This document shows positions 51,695-61,103 of a DNA stretch of 64,000 bases, one piece after another. Below the pieces are notes generated by a model. The model was not told the DNA's origin. It was given only the letters and a program-made list of their open reading frames with translations, and ran no database searches. Every line of letters starts with the position of its first letter. The stretch's first letter is position 1. The stretch covers positions 1-64,000 of the forward strand of contig CAZYIE010000009.1 in the NCBI GenBank assembly GCA_964646755.1, written 5' to 3'. This DNA comes from MVRV01 sp964646755 (GTDB taxonomy: Bacteria; Desulfobacterota; Syntrophia; Syntrophales; Smithellaceae). A program made the position numbers and the translations under genes.

Positions 51695-52567
51695 ATGAAA
51701 GAGCTTGTTATCATCAGCGGAAAGGGAGGAACTGGCAAGACCAGTGTCACCGCTTCTTTCGCCGTTTTAGCCGAACGTCCCGTCATCTGCGACTGCGATG
51801 TGGACGCAGCGGATCTGCATCTGGTTTTGGCGCCTGATATTCGGGAAAAGCATGAATTCCGCGGCGGTCACGAAGCGGTGCTTCGTCAGGCCGACTGCAT
51901 CGGCTGCGGCATCTGCTATGATTACTGCCGTTTCGATGCGATCCGGAAAGAACACACCCCTGAAGGCGGGCTTTTGTTTTCAGTTGACCACATCTCCTGC
52001 GAAGGATGCGGTGTTTGCGTCCGGTTCTGCCCTGAACAGGCAATTGATTTCCCGGAATGCCTTTGCGGCCAGTGGTTTGTATCGGAGACGCGTTGCGGCC
52101 CGATGGTGCACGCACGCCTGGGAGTGGCCGCAGAAAATTCCGGCAAGCTTGTTTCCACCGTGCGGCGGGAAGCGCGCCGCATCGCAGAGGAACAAAATTT
52201 AAAAATGGTAATTGTGGATGGTCCACCAGGCATCGGCTGCCCTGTTATCGCATCCCTCACCGGCGCTTCACAGGTTCTTATTGTCACGGAACCAACGGTG
52301 TCCGGCGAACATGATCTGGAAAGAGTGCTTTCGCTGACTCGCCATTTTCAAATCCCGACAGCCATTTGCGTCAACAAATGGGATATAAACGCGGAAATGA
52401 CTCAACAAATCGAGCATAAAGCAAGGCTTGCCGGGGCGAGCATTGCCGGACGAATTCGCTACGACCGGGCTGTCACGCTGGCGCAAATACAAAAAAAGGC
52501 AGTTGTGGAAATCGACGCTGTCAGCGCCGCCGACATTAAACAAATTTGGGAAAATCTTAATCTTTAG
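51695..52567 (+). CDS. MinD/Mrp-type ATPase with two ferredoxin motifs (ATPase 2)
   Basis: A 290-residue paralogue of ATPase 1. Walker A is SGKGGTGKTS (about residues 7-16). The ferredoxin insertion has CIGCGICYDYCRFDAI and CEGCGVCVRFCPEQAI (about 68-118). The switch block is VDGPPGIGCPVIASLTGA. The two ATPases probably pair as heterodimer partners, as in ORP clusters of Desulfovibrio. The 19-base spacer and AGGAGG to the IscU-Mrp gene suggest one transcript. Confidence 0.92.
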   Translation: MKELVIISGKGGTGKTSVTASFAVLAERPVICDCDVDAADLHLVLAPDIREKHEFRGGHEAVLRQADCIGCGICYDYCRFDAIRKEHTPEGGLLFSVDHISCEGCGVCVRFCPEQAIDFPECLCGQWFVSETRCGPMVHARLGVAAENSGKLVSTVRREARRIAEEQNLKMVIVDGPPGIGCPVIASLTGASQVLIVTEPTVSGEHDLERVLSLTRHFQIPTAICVNKWDINAEMTQQIEHKARLAGASIAGRIRYDRAVTLAQIQKKAVVEIDAVSAADIKQIWENLNL

Positions 52568-52585
52568 GAGGTATAAAAAGTAAAA

Positions 52586-53875
52586 ATGGAAGTAATTAAT
52601 CTGGATAATTTTTATCTGACAGCGCGCCGGCATGCAAAAGACCCGCATAACATGGGAGCACTCGATAAATTTAACGGGCACGCAAAAATCACCGGTCCCT
52701 GCGGAGACACGATGGAGTTCTGGCTTGATGTACAAAATGAAAAGATAGAGAAAATATCGTTTATCACAGATGGCTGCGATCCGTCACGGGCATGCGGCAG
52801 CATGACAACCTGTCTGGCCAGGGAGAAAACCGTTGAAGAAGCCAAAGAGATCAGCCAGCAGGATGTGCTCAAAGCGCTGGAAGGACTTCCCGAAGACCAC
52901 GACCATTGTGCGCTACTGGCTACAAATACTCTAAAAGCGGCTCTGGTAAATTACGAAAAAGAATCTGCGGCAAAAACCGCGTCCAGCCCGAAGAAAACGT
53001 GTGATACCTGCGGCGATTCAACCTGTTCCGCCACTAAAAAAGGCAAGGATGAATCACCGGAGGAATTTGCCGACCGGCGCAGATTGCAGGCCCGGCTTTG
53101 CCGCATTCAACACAAAATTGTTGTGCTTTCCGGCAAGGGCGGCGTCGGCAAAAGCACGGTTGCCGTTAATCTGGCCACGGCGCTGGCACTGAACGGTTTG
53201 CGCGTCGGCCTCTTAGACGTCGATATTCACGGCCCGAGCGTGCCCACCATGCTCGGGCTGGAAGACAAAACCCTCCAGGGCACTGACGGAGGATTGCTTC
53301 CGGTAGAACTGGGTAACATGAAAATCATGTCGATTGGATTTTTACTTAAAAACCCCGACGACGCCATCATTTGGCGTGGTCCAATGAAAATGGGAGTAAT
53401 AAAGCAGTTTCTCACGGATGTAGAATGGGGCGACCTGGACTATCTGATTGTGGACGCACCTCCCGGAACCGGCGACGAACCGCTTTCGCTTTGTCAACTC
53501 ATCTCGCCGCTCGACGGCGCGGTCATAGTTACCACGCCGCAGAGGGTGGCGGCGGTGGATGTACGCAAATCAATCAGCTTCTGCCGACAGCTTAATGTGC
53601 CGGTACTGGGCATCATCGAAAACATGAGCGGGTTTGTTTGTCCCAAATGCGGTGAAATTACACAGATTCTGCCCGCGGGTGGTGGAAGAAAAATAGCCGT
53701 GGACATGAAAGTTCCTTTCCTGGGCGCCATTCCCATGGACCCGGGCATTGCCCAATCCGGCGATTCCGGAAAAGTTTTTATTTATCATTCATCAAACACC
53801 CCGACGGGGGTAATTATGCAGGATATTATCGATCAAATCACGGGCTTGGATCAATCAAAAAAACTAAATTCATAA
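52586..53875 (+). CDS. IscU/NifU-N plus Mrp/NBP35 fusion, Fe-S carrier ATPase
   Basis: A 429-residue fusion. Residues about 20-130 look like a NifU/IscU-type scaffold with three cysteine positions: GPCGDTMEF, DGCDPSRACGSMTTC and DHCALLATN. A cysteine-rich linker (CDTCGDSTCSA, about 140-150) leads to the Mrp/ApbC ATPase domain (about 170-420): Walker A LSGKGGVGKST, DVDIHGPSVP, and the cluster motif CPKCGEI. So the scaffold and the carrier are joined in one chain. It would build or hold a cluster and pass it on. A free Mrp is more common; the fused form deserves attention. Confidence 0.92.
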   Translation: MEVINLDNFYLTARRHAKDPHNMGALDKFNGHAKITGPCGDTMEFWLDVQNEKIEKISFITDGCDPSRACGSMTTCLAREKTVEEAKEISQQDVLKALEGLPEDHDHCALLATNTLKAALVNYEKESAAKTASSPKKTCDTCGDSTCSATKKGKDESPEEFADRRRLQARLCRIQHKIVVLSGKGGVGKSTVAVNLATALALNGLRVGLLDVDIHGPSVPTMLGLEDKTLQGTDGGLLPVELGNMKIMSIGFLLKNPDDAIIWRGPMKMGVIKQFLTDVEWGDLDYLIVDAPPGTGDEPLSLCQLISPLDGAVIVTTPQRVAAVDVRKSISFCRQLNVPVLGIIENMSGFVCPKCGEITQILPAGGGRKIAVDMKVPFLGAIPMDPGIAQSGDSGKVFIYHSSNTPTGVIMQDIIDQITGLDQSKKLNS

Positions 53876-53887
53876 GGAGAAAACACC

Positions 53888-54226
53888 ATGAAAATTGCCA
53901 TACCATTAGCGGAAGGAAAACTGACCATGCATTTCGGCCACTGCGCGAGTTTTGCGCTGGTCGATGTTGATCCTCAAACAAAAAACATTATCAAAAGCGA
54001 AGAGATTGCGGCACCCCCTCATGAGCCGGGGCTTTTACCGCCGTGGCTTGCCGAACGGGGCGTGACCATAATTATCGCGGGAGGCATGGGTCAGCGCGCC
54101 CAGCAGTTATTCGCCCAGCAGAACATCCAAGTGGTGGTCGGCGCACCCGCGGACACACCAGAGAAACTAATCACCGATTATTTTGCCGGCACACTGCAAG
54201 TCGGCGCAAATGTCTGCGATCACTAA
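53888..54226 (+). CDS. NifX/ORP-like protein (copy 4)
   Basis: A 112-residue NifX-family protein. It starts MKIAIPLAEGKLTMHFGHCASFALVDVD with the HFGHC motif shared with copy 1. A block GVTIIIAGGMGQRAQQLFAQQNIQVVVGAP follows. It lies 12 bases after the IscU-Mrp gene behind AAGGAG, which fits a cargo/carrier pair. Cofactor binding is the family expectation. Confidence 0.9.
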   Translation: MKIAIPLAEGKLTMHFGHCASFALVDVDPQTKNIIKSEEIAAPPHEPGLLPPWLAERGVTIIIAGGMGQRAQQLFAQQNIQVVVGAPADTPEKLITDYFAGTLQVGANVCDH

Positions 54227-54246
54227 ATTAAAAGGAGAAATATACA

Positions 54247-55200
54247 ATGGCTGCAATTAAATTAAACGCTGTGGATAAGGTCGAGATTATGACCTTGCAG
54301 GACAACTATATCGAAATGACGGCGATGGACAACAATGCCGTCGTTACACGCGCCATGCCGCTCCAAGATGGTGAAATCCGCGCCTCTGTTCTGGCGGAAC
54401 ACGGTTTTTCGGCGCTTGTCAAAACGACCGGAGAAGGCAAAACGCACACGCTGCTTTTTGATTTTGGCTTTTCCGAAAACGGCGCGGCGCAAAACGTTAA
54501 AACTCTGGGAGTTGATCTGAAGGAAGTCGAGGCTGTAGCTCTCTCGCATGGACACAGTGACCACACAGGCGGTATGACCAGGATGGCAGCGATGATCGGG
54601 AAAGAAAACGTTCCTTTAGTTGTGCATCCGGCCGTATTTAAGTCGCCGCGTTATGTTAAACTGGGCGAAGAATTCAAACTCAATTTTCCCAAATTGACGC
54701 GCGACATGGTTAAACAAGCGGGCCTTTCTGTAATTGAAACGGACAAGCCCTATCCGCTGCTGGATAACTCCATTCTTTTCCTGGGTGAAGTCCCACACAC
54801 CACGGATTTTGAAAAAGGGTGGCCCCTCCCTCATTGCCAAAAAGATGGCAAGGAAGTCTGGGATCCCATCGAAGACGACACATCCATTGTTATGAATCTT
54901 AAAGACAAGGGGCTGGTGATTCTTTCCGGCTGCGCCCATTCGGGCATTGTCAATACTGTGCGCTACGCAATGGCTGTAACCGGTATCGATAAGGTTCACG
55001 TCATAATGGGCGGATTTCATCTCTCCGGCCCGTTTTTTGAGCCGATTGTTGACCGGACAACTGATGAACTGCAGAAGCTTCACCCGGCCTTTATCATTCC
55101 AACACATTGTACGGGCAGAAAGGCTATAATGGCCATGGAAAAGCAAATGCCTGATCAATTTATTTTAAATATGTCGGGGACAAAACTTACGTTTGCGTGA
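54247..55200 (+). CDS. MBL-fold hydrolase, DHPMP-synthase-like
   Basis: A 317-residue metallo-beta-lactamase-fold protein. The zinc motif is ALSHGHSDHTGGM (about residues 95-107). Later blocks are LSGCAHSGIVNTVRYAM and GGFHLSGPFF, with FIIPTHCTGRKA as the final histidine site. It resembles enzymes related to 7,8-dihydropterin-6-methyl-4-(beta-D-ribofuranosyl)aminobenzene-5'-phosphate synthase. The substrate is unknown. AAGGAG precedes the ATG. It completes the ORP-type run of genes begun at 44108. Confidence 0.87.
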   Translation: MAAIKLNAVDKVEIMTLQDNYIEMTAMDNNAVVTRAMPLQDGEIRASVLAEHGFSALVKTTGEGKTHTLLFDFGFSENGAAQNVKTLGVDLKEVEAVALSHGHSDHTGGMTRMAAMIGKENVPLVVHPAVFKSPRYVKLGEEFKLNFPKLTRDMVKQAGLSVIETDKPYPLLDNSILFLGEVPHTTDFEKGWPLPHCQKDGKEVWDPIEDDTSIVMNLKDKGLVILSGCAHSGIVNTVRYAMAVTGIDKVHVIMGGFHLSGPFFEPIVDRTTDELQKLHPAFIIPTHCTGRKAIMAMEKQMPDQFILNMSGTKLTFA

Positions 55201-55242
55201 AGTGTGAGGCGTCAGAGGTAAGGGGTGAGCAGGTACAGTCAG

Positions 55243-55266
55243 AACAAGTGGTTGCAACCCCTTGTT
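55243..55266. repeat. 24-base dyad in the gap after the MBL gene
   Basis: AACAAG and CTTGTT flank GGTTGCAACC, itself a perfect palindrome; one base pair is mismatched. It carries the TTGCAA core seen in the sigma-54 enhancer dyads, but no sigma-54 promoter lies downstream. It may be a binding site or a processing hairpin. Confidence 0.4.
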
Positions 55267-55357
55267 CTAGGGGAGTAGGGCAAATTACAGTGAAGTTTCT
55301 TAGAAGATGTGCGAAGTGAAGAAAGCTATTTTCTCAATAATACAAAAAGGAGATTAC

Positions 55358-55840
55358 ATGACTAAAAAAGCATTTCAGGATTACTACCCGGATGATTTGA
55401 GCCACTGTTACGGCTGCGGCCGTCTCAATGAACATGGGCTGAAAATAAAAAGTTACTGGGACGGAGAAGAATCCGTCTGTATCCACGAACCCAGGCCGGA
55501 ATATATGGCTGTTCCGGGATTTGTGTACGGGGGAATGATTGCCTCTCTAATCGATTGTCACGGAACAGGTACCGCCTCCGCCGCCAAATACCGCTCCGAA
55601 GGCAGGGACATGGATACTCAACCTCCCCTGCGCTTCCTTACCGGCTCACTGCACGTTGATTTTTTGCTGCCAACGCCGATGGGAGTCCCGCTGGAAATCC
55701 GCGGAAGAGTCAAAGAAGTCAAAGGCCGCAAGGTGATCGTGGAATCAACACTTTCGGCCAATGGCCAAATCTGTGCCCGCGGAGAAGTAGTGGCTGTGCA
55801 GGTTCCGGAGCACATGATGATGGAACTTCTCAAAAAATAA
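55358..55840 (+). CDS. Hotdog-fold thioesterase-like protein
   Basis: I use ATG 55358, which has AAAGGAG just before it; a longer frame from 55307 adds 17 residues without support. The 160-residue product has the PaaI-type hotdog core: HCYGCGRLNEHGLKIKSYW at the start and then VYGGMIASLIDCHGTGTA (about 52-69). It ends with GRKVIVESTLSANGQICARGEVVAVQ. It would hydrolyse an acyl-CoA or similar thioester. It opens a new transcript after the ORP run. Confidence 0.85.
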   Translation: MTKKAFQDYYPDDLSHCYGCGRLNEHGLKIKSYWDGEESVCIHEPRPEYMAVPGFVYGGMIASLIDCHGTGTASAAKYRSEGRDMDTQPPLRFLTGSLHVDFLLPTPMGVPLEIRGRVKEVKGRKVIVESTLSANGQICARGEVVAVQVPEHMMMELLKK

Positions 55841-55896
55841 CGCCGGGTGAAAATCAATTTACTTGCATTAATTTGCAGCAAGGAAGGTCTGATATC

Positions 55897-56715
55897 TTGA
55901 ACAAGAATATTAAAAGTTTTTATTTTAGTGCTACAGATACCACCAGGAAAATCATTACCGGCATAGCCGACAGACTTGCCGCCGATTTGAGCAGCAAAGA
56001 AGTTAAAAATATTGATTTTACATTACCGGATGCCAGAAAAGAACCGGTGTCTTTCACAGAAGACGATCTTGCTGTTGTCGGATTACCTGTGTATGCCGGC
56101 AGAGTACCCAATGTATTATTAAAATATTTAAATGCCATTAGGGGTAATGGAGCATTGGCAATTGCCGTGGTAGTTTATGGAAATAGACATTATGACGATG
56201 CCTTAATAGAACTAAGAGATATTCTGGAATTAAAAGGGATGAAAGTCATTGCCGGTGGTGCATTTATAGGCGAACACTCCTTTTCTAAAATTCTTGGCAT
56301 GAACAGACCGGATCAGCAAGATATGTCTGTTGTAACGGAATTTGCGCGGCAAATTTATCAAAAAGTTGCTAAGCAAAATGTATTGGAGAGCGTATTTGTA
56401 CCGGGAAACAAACCTTACCAGGCTTATTATCAGCCTAAAGATAAAGACGGCAACCCGGTTTATATACAAAAGGTCACTCCAAAAACCAAGAGCGATTGCA
56501 TTAATTGTAAGCTCTGTGTAAGCCTTTGCCCCATGGGATCGATTGATGCTGATGACGTATCGATAATAAAAGGAATTTGCATTAAATGCTGCGCTTGCAT
56601 TAAGCAATGTCCGGTACAAGCAAAGTATTTCGATGATGCCAATTATTTATGGCACAAAAATGAATTAGAAGTTGCTTTTACCTCACCGCGCCGGGAACCG
56701 GAATTGTTTTTATAG
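55897..56715 (+). CDS. EFR1-like flavodoxin plus ferredoxin protein
   Basis: I take TTG 55897 as the start, behind AAGGAAGG. The 272-residue product has an N-terminal flavodoxin-like domain (about 1-150): SFYFSATDTTRKI is the FMN loop, then VGLPVYAGRVPNVLLKYL. The C-terminal part has two [4Fe-4S] motifs: CINCKLCVSLCPMGSI and CIKCCACIKQCPVQAK. The family shuttles electrons between low-potential donors in anaerobes. The partner is unknown. Confidence 0.87.
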   Translation: MNKNIKSFYFSATDTTRKIITGIADRLAADLSSKEVKNIDFTLPDARKEPVSFTEDDLAVVGLPVYAGRVPNVLLKYLNAIRGNGALAIAVVVYGNRHYDDALIELRDILELKGMKVIAGGAFIGEHSFSKILGMNRPDQQDMSVVTEFARQIYQKVAKQNVLESVFVPGNKPYQAYYQPKDKDGNPVYIQKVTPKTKSDCINCKLCVSLCPMGSIDADDVSIIKGICIKCCACIKQCPVQAKYFDDANYLWHKNELEVAFTSPRREPELFL

Positions 56716-56730
56716 ATAATATCCAATACG

Positions 56731-56744
56731 TTGACCTAGATCAA
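56731..56744 (+). promoter_or_regulatory. FNR/CRP-type site
   Basis: TTGACCTAGATCAA has the FNR pattern TTGAT-N4-ATCAA with one mismatch. It lies 52 bases before the SLAC1-type gene at 56797. A TTGAC in it could also be a -35 element. Control by a Crp/Fnr-type regulator is possible. Confidence 0.4.
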
Positions 56745-56796
56745 TGCACGTTCGACAAGCAGCTGCTAATGTGTCACCAAAAAGGAGTAAGACTAT

Positions 56797-57747
56797 ATGA
56801 GTGAGCGTTTGCAGCATTTTCCTATTTCGTTTTTCGCGGTGGTAATGGGGCTGGCGGGGGCGGCGATTGCCTGGCAACGGGCCGAATCCCTTTGGGGGTG
56901 GAATGGGTATATCGGCGCAGCCCTTATTTGGCTGGCTTCTCTTGTCTTTCTTTTGATTTTCTCCATGTACCTGGCCAAAGCGCTTCGCCATTTTTCTGAA
57001 GTCAAAAAAGAATTTCGAAACATCACCAAGCTTTCTTTTTTCCCGACGATTTCAATCAGCCTCCTGCTCTTAAGCATTGGAGCGATGAACCTTTGCCCTG
57101 CGCTCTCGCAGGCGCTTTGGATTGTTGGAACAATCATTCATTTTATCTTCAGCGTGGCTATTATTTCGATCTGGATTCGTCATCCGTCGCTGGAAATCAA
57201 CCATATAAGCCCGGCCTGGTTCATTCCCGTCGTGGGCAATATTCTGGTTCCAGTTGCCGGCGTAGCTTACGCTCCCGCGGAAATTTCCTGGTTTTTTTTC
57301 AGCATTGGTCTGGTCTTCTGGATCGCGCTTTTTACCATTCTTTTATACCGGTTGCTTTTTCATAACCCTCTCCCTGAGCGGCTTTTACCGACGCTTTTCA
57401 TTCTTATCGCACCACCCGCCGTTGGATTTATCGCTTACGTCAAAATGACGGGCGCTGTTGATTCGATGGCTCGAATTCTGTATTATTTCGGTTTATTCGT
57501 CTTGATTCTGATGATCCCGCAACTGCGCATGCTTTCGAGGATTAAATATTACCTGTCCTGGTGGGCATATACCTTTCCGATCGCGGCCTTGACAATTGCC
57601 ACGATGCTCATGTATCATCACTCGCAGATGGCTTTATTCAAATATCTGGCGCTGGTTTTAATCATAATCCTTTCGGGAGTCGTCATTTTGTTGGGTTTCA
57701 TGACTCTTGCCGCCATCAAAAATAAACAGATCTGCATCGAGGATTGA
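56797..57747 (+). CDS. SLAC1/TDT-family transporter (C4-dicarboxylate or anion)
   Basis: A 316-residue membrane protein with about ten hydrophobic segments. The start MSERLQHFPISFFAVVMGLAGAAIAWQRAE is typical of the TehA/SLAC1 family, and FPTISISLLLLSIGAMNLC and WFIPVVGNILVPVAGVAYAP are other family blocks. Members carry anions such as nitrate, chloride, sulfite or dicarboxylates. AAAGGAG precedes the ATG. The 59 bases to the CoA-disulfide-reductase gene suggest one transcript. Confidence 0.85.
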   Translation: MSERLQHFPISFFAVVMGLAGAAIAWQRAESLWGWNGYIGAALIWLASLVFLLIFSMYLAKALRHFSEVKKEFRNITKLSFFPTISISLLLLSIGAMNLCPALSQALWIVGTIIHFIFSVAIISIWIRHPSLEINHISPAWFIPVVGNILVPVAGVAYAPAEISWFFFSIGLVFWIALFTILLYRLLFHNPLPERLLPTLFILIAPPAVGFIAYVKMTGAVDSMARILYYFGLFVLILMIPQLRMLSRIKYYLSWWAYTFPIAALTIATMLMYHHSQMALFKYLALVLIIILSGVVILLGFMTLAAIKNKQICIED

Positions 57748-57806
57748 TCCGGTTTGTCGATGCACTCCCACATTTTCATCATCACTATAAAAAGAGGAGA
57801 CACTTT

Positions 57807-59507
57807 ATGACCCAAAAAAGGAAAATAATTGTGATTGGCGGATCGGCCTCAGGTCCGAAAGCGGCGGCGAAAGCCCGGAGAATTGACAACAATGCCGAAG
57901 TCGTCATTATGCAAAAAGAGGCCGACCTGTCCATGGCGTCATGCGGTTATCCGTATTATGTCGGTGGGTTTTTTAACGACCGGAACATGCTTTTATGCAC
58001 ACCCACCGGTGTGGTGAGGAGCCCAATATTTTACTTAAACGCCAAGGACATTGACGCTGAAGTGAACACGGAAGTCACGGGCATTGACACTAAGAATCAT
58101 TCCATCTCCTTCAAAAAACTGGCCACAGGTGAAACCGGTACTATGGCCTATGACAAGCTGGTCATCGCCACCGGCTCCGTCCCTCGTATGCCGCCTGTTC
58201 CCGGCGCGGACCTTGCGGGCATCACCACGCTGCAATCCATGAAAGACGCGGACTTCCTGCGCAAGGTGCGCGATGAAGGCAAAATCAAGAAAGCCGTCGT
58301 CATCGGCGGAGGCCTGATCGGCATCGAAACCTGTGAAGCCCTGCAACTGGCAGGTATCGAAATCACCGTCATTGAACTGCTTCCGCAGCTCCTCACCTTT
58401 CTGGATCTGGAACTCGCGAAACTGGTGGAAAATCATGTCAAGAGCAAAGGTGCCAACGTCATCACGGACAACGGCATTGCGGCGTTTTTAGGTGAAAACG
58501 GCAAAATCAACGCGGTCAAACTGCAAAACGGCACGGAGCTGCCCTGCGAGCTCGCGGTTGTGGCCATCGGTGTGCGCCCCAACGTCAAACTGGCCAAAGA
58601 ATCCGGCTTGAAAATCGGCGAACTGGGCGGCATCGATGTAAATGAATACATGCAGACTTCCGACCCGGATATTTATGCCGTAGGCGACTGCGTGGAAACT
58701 GTAAACCGGATTACCGGCAAAAAGGTGCTGGCGCCTTACGGTGATCTGGCCAACCTGCAGGGTCGCGTGGCGGGTGAAAACGCTGCCTCGACCAACTGCG
58801 TGACCTTTCCCGGAACCATTCAAACCGGCATCTGTAAGGTCTTTGATTACGCAGCCGGTTCCACAGGACTCTCGGAAACAGTGGCCAAACGGCTCGGGCT
58901 TTCGGGCATCATCACGGTTATCAACGCCAGCCCCGACAAGCCGGGATTCATGGAAGGCAAGCTTCTGATCACTAAGCTCATCGCTGATTCCAAAACAGGC
59001 CGTGTCCTGGGGGCGCAGTGCATCGGACCCGGCAATGTGAGCAAACAAATCGCACAGTGGGCCATGGCGATTCAGGGCAAGCTGACCGTTGAGGACCTCA
59101 TCAACGCGGACCTCCCCTATGCTCCACCTTTTTCGCTGGCCATTGATCACTTTATTGCCACGGCGCACCTGATGCAAAACAAAATGAAAGGCCGTCTCAA
59201 AGGGATCAGTTGCAAAGGCGTGCGCGACATACTGCAAGCCGGTGAAAAACCCTTCATAATTGACACAAGGGGACCTGAAGAATTTGAAGAAATGCGCCTG
59301 GGGATCGGTGAGACACTCATTCCCCTGGGGGCGCTGCGCAAACGTCTTAAAGAACTGCCCGAAGATAAAAACAAGGAGATTATCTGTTTCTGCAAAATTT
59401 CTTTGCGCGGCTATGAGGCGGCAATAGCGCTGGAAGGCAATGGATGGAAAAACGTTAAAGTGATGGAGGGCGGCATCATGGCGTGGCCGTACCCGCGAGA
59501 AAAATAG
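57807..59507 (+). CDS. CoA-disulfide-reductase with C-terminal rhodanese domain
   Basis: I start at ATG 57807 (566 residues), behind AGAGGAG; a longer frame adds 21 unsupported residues. FAD motif VIGGSASGPKAAAKARR, catalytic Cys46 in SMASCGYPYYVGG, NAD motif VVIGGGLIGIETCEAL and IYAVGDCVE are all present. Residues about 460-566 are a rhodanese domain with active cysteine in ICFCKISLRGYEA. The family reduces CoA disulfides, persulfides or polysulfide. Its cysteine sits exactly where the protein at 18014 has TGA, and this makes it an internal reference for that reading. Confidence 0.93.
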   Translation: MTQKRKIIVIGGSASGPKAAAKARRIDNNAEVVIMQKEADLSMASCGYPYYVGGFFNDRNMLLCTPTGVVRSPIFYLNAKDIDAEVNTEVTGIDTKNHSISFKKLATGETGTMAYDKLVIATGSVPRMPPVPGADLAGITTLQSMKDADFLRKVRDEGKIKKAVVIGGGLIGIETCEALQLAGIEITVIELLPQLLTFLDLELAKLVENHVKSKGANVITDNGIAAFLGENGKINAVKLQNGTELPCELAVVAIGVRPNVKLAKESGLKIGELGGIDVNEYMQTSDPDIYAVGDCVETVNRITGKKVLAPYGDLANLQGRVAGENAASTNCVTFPGTIQTGICKVFDYAAGSTGLSETVAKRLGLSGIITVINASPDKPGFMEGKLLITKLIADSKTGRVLGAQCIGPGNVSKQIAQWAMAIQGKLTVEDLINADLPYAPPFSLAIDHFIATAHLMQNKMKGRLKGISCKGVRDILQAGEKPFIIDTRGPEEFEEMRLGIGETLIPLGALRKRLKELPEDKNKEIICFCKISLRGYEAAIALEGNGWKNVKVMEGGIMAWPYPREK

Positions 59508-59555
59508 ATTATACATGAGAATGCATCATACATTTGTCGAAAAGGTTCTTTGGAA

Positions 59556-60914
59556 ATGAAGGCAATACCAAAAGAAATTGATTATTATGATAGCCTGCCC
59601 ATTGGTGTTTTTGCCGTTGACACCGATATGAATATCGTCCATTTCAATGCATATGCCGCAAAGGTTACGGGTTATTCACAAACTACGGCTCTTTCATGCA
59701 AATGCTATGAAGTCTTTCGGTCAGAGAAATGTTTCAGCAAATGTCCGCTCCGCGCGGTATTGGGAGGGGGCGAAGCTATCTTACGAGGCAGAAATAGCAT
59801 ATTGACGAAAGCAAACATCGTAATTCCGGTAGACATCGCTGTTTCCGTAATAACGGACAAATCCGGAAATATCAAAGGTGCGATTGAATGCTTTCAAGAA
59901 CCTGTTTTGAATGTTGATGTGTCCCAAAAATCAGAAAAGAGTCCTTCACCTAAAACATCTTTATTTGGTGCAATTATTGGCCAAGACAAAAATATTGCCA
60001 AGATTATTGAAATTCTTTCCATCGCTTCGAAAACAAATGCTAATATTTTAATAACTGGAGAAACTGGAACGGGAAAGGACATTTTCGCGAGCTGCATCAA
60101 AGGGGCAAGTCCCCGACTAAATGGTCGCTTCGTAAAAGTCAACTGCGCGGCCACGCCCGGGGAACTTCTGGAATCAGAATTCTTCGGCTACAAGAAGGGG
60201 GCTTTTACCGACGCTAAAACCGACAAACCCGGAAGGTTTCAGATGGCAGAAGGTGGAACAATTTTCCTCGACGAGATCGGCGATCTTCCTGTTTCTCTTC
60301 AGGCAAAGCTCCTGCAGGTGCTTGATGAAAAAGCCTTTTATCCTCTCGGCGCAACAAAACCATTGACTGTTGATGTACGAATCATCTCTTCTACGAACAG
60401 GAACATTAATGAAATGATCAAGAAGGGCACTTTCAGGGAGGATCTTTATTATCGTTTAAACTCAATCCATGTCGTTTTGCCTCCGCTTCGAAAACGGCGC
60501 TCCGATATTCCTTTCCTGATTAATCATTTTTTTAAGGAAAATTATCGCGGCAATTCGGATTGCAACTATTTGGATCTGATCTCTCCTCAGGCAATGAAAG
60601 TGCTCCTTGATTATGACTATCCGGGAAATATAAGAGAGCTTAAGCATATCATTGAACATGCCTGCATACTCAGTCAGGGTGAAAAAATTACGCTGGCAAT
60701 GCTTCCTCAATGTGTTTTTTCTTTAAATGCTGCGCCGACCATCGAGGGAGACGATGGTGCAACCTTTAGCTTCTTGGAGCCTACTGAAGAAAAAAACCAG
60801 CTGCTGATGGCACTGCGCAAAAATTCATGGAACCGTAAAAAAACTGCTGAAATTCTCAAAATCGACCGAACAACTGTATGGCGGAAGATGAAACGATTAG
60901 GTTTGTTGTGCTAA
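59556..60914 (+). CDS. Sigma-54-dependent activator, PAS-AAA-Fis (activator 2)
   Basis: I use ATG 59556; the frame also has TTG at 59550. The 452-residue product resembles activator 1. The PAS domain (about 8-120) has another cysteine-rich stretch, CKCYEVFRSEKCFSKCPLR. The AAA+ domain has Walker A GETGTGKD, GAFTDA and TIFLDEIGD. The Fis-type helix-turn-helix is KKTAEILKIDRTTVWRKMKRLGL. It lies immediately upstream of the enhancer dyads at 60927, so it probably acts on the sigma-54 promoter at 61104 and perhaps at 44032. The shared cysteine pattern of both PAS domains hints at a metal or redox signal. Confidence 0.93.
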   Translation: MKAIPKEIDYYDSLPIGVFAVDTDMNIVHFNAYAAKVTGYSQTTALSCKCYEVFRSEKCFSKCPLRAVLGGGEAILRGRNSILTKANIVIPVDIAVSVITDKSGNIKGAIECFQEPVLNVDVSQKSEKSPSPKTSLFGAIIGQDKNIAKIIEILSIASKTNANILITGETGTGKDIFASCIKGASPRLNGRFVKVNCAATPGELLESEFFGYKKGAFTDAKTDKPGRFQMAEGGTIFLDEIGDLPVSLQAKLLQVLDEKAFYPLGATKPLTVDVRIISSTNRNINEMIKKGTFREDLYYRLNSIHVVLPPLRKRRSDIPFLINHFFKENYRGNSDCNYLDLISPQAMKVLLDYDYPGNIRELKHIIEHACILSQGEKITLAMLPQCVFSLNAAPTIEGDDGATFSFLEPTEEKNQLLMALRKNSWNRKKTAEILKIDRTTVWRKMKRLGLLC

Positions 60915-60926
60915 TATCCCTGTCGC

Positions 60927-60962
60927 TGCAACATACTGCAACATAGTTGCACTGTGTTGCAG
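60927..60962 (+). promoter_or_regulatory. Upstream activator dyads for the sigma-54 promoter at 61104
   Basis: TGCAAC-ATA-GTTGCA (60937-60951) is a perfect 15-base dyad. Half-sites TGCAACATA (60927-60935) and TGTTGCAG (60955-60962) flank it. The core is the same as at 43919 with T/C and A/G changes. The distance to the -24 element is about 160 bases. Confidence 0.75.
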
Positions 60963-61103
60963 TTCTCAAGCAGTTGGAATATTACAATTAATCGTGTTCT
61001 GCCAGAGCGTTCGCGCAACAGTCTTCAGGAGACGCAACCTCACAACAGCCACCGTTGCTTCTTAACATCTTGTATATATTGATTTATATTTATTATAGCC
61101 TTC

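Noticed and set aside
55243..55266. The dyad as a third sigma-54 enhancer site
   Set aside because: It has the TTGCAA core but no GG-N10-GC promoter in the 300 bases downstream.
58488..59516. A 342-codon frame on the minus strand
   Set aside because: It is antisense to the CoA-disulfide-reductase gene, which has clear motifs; the reverse frame has none.
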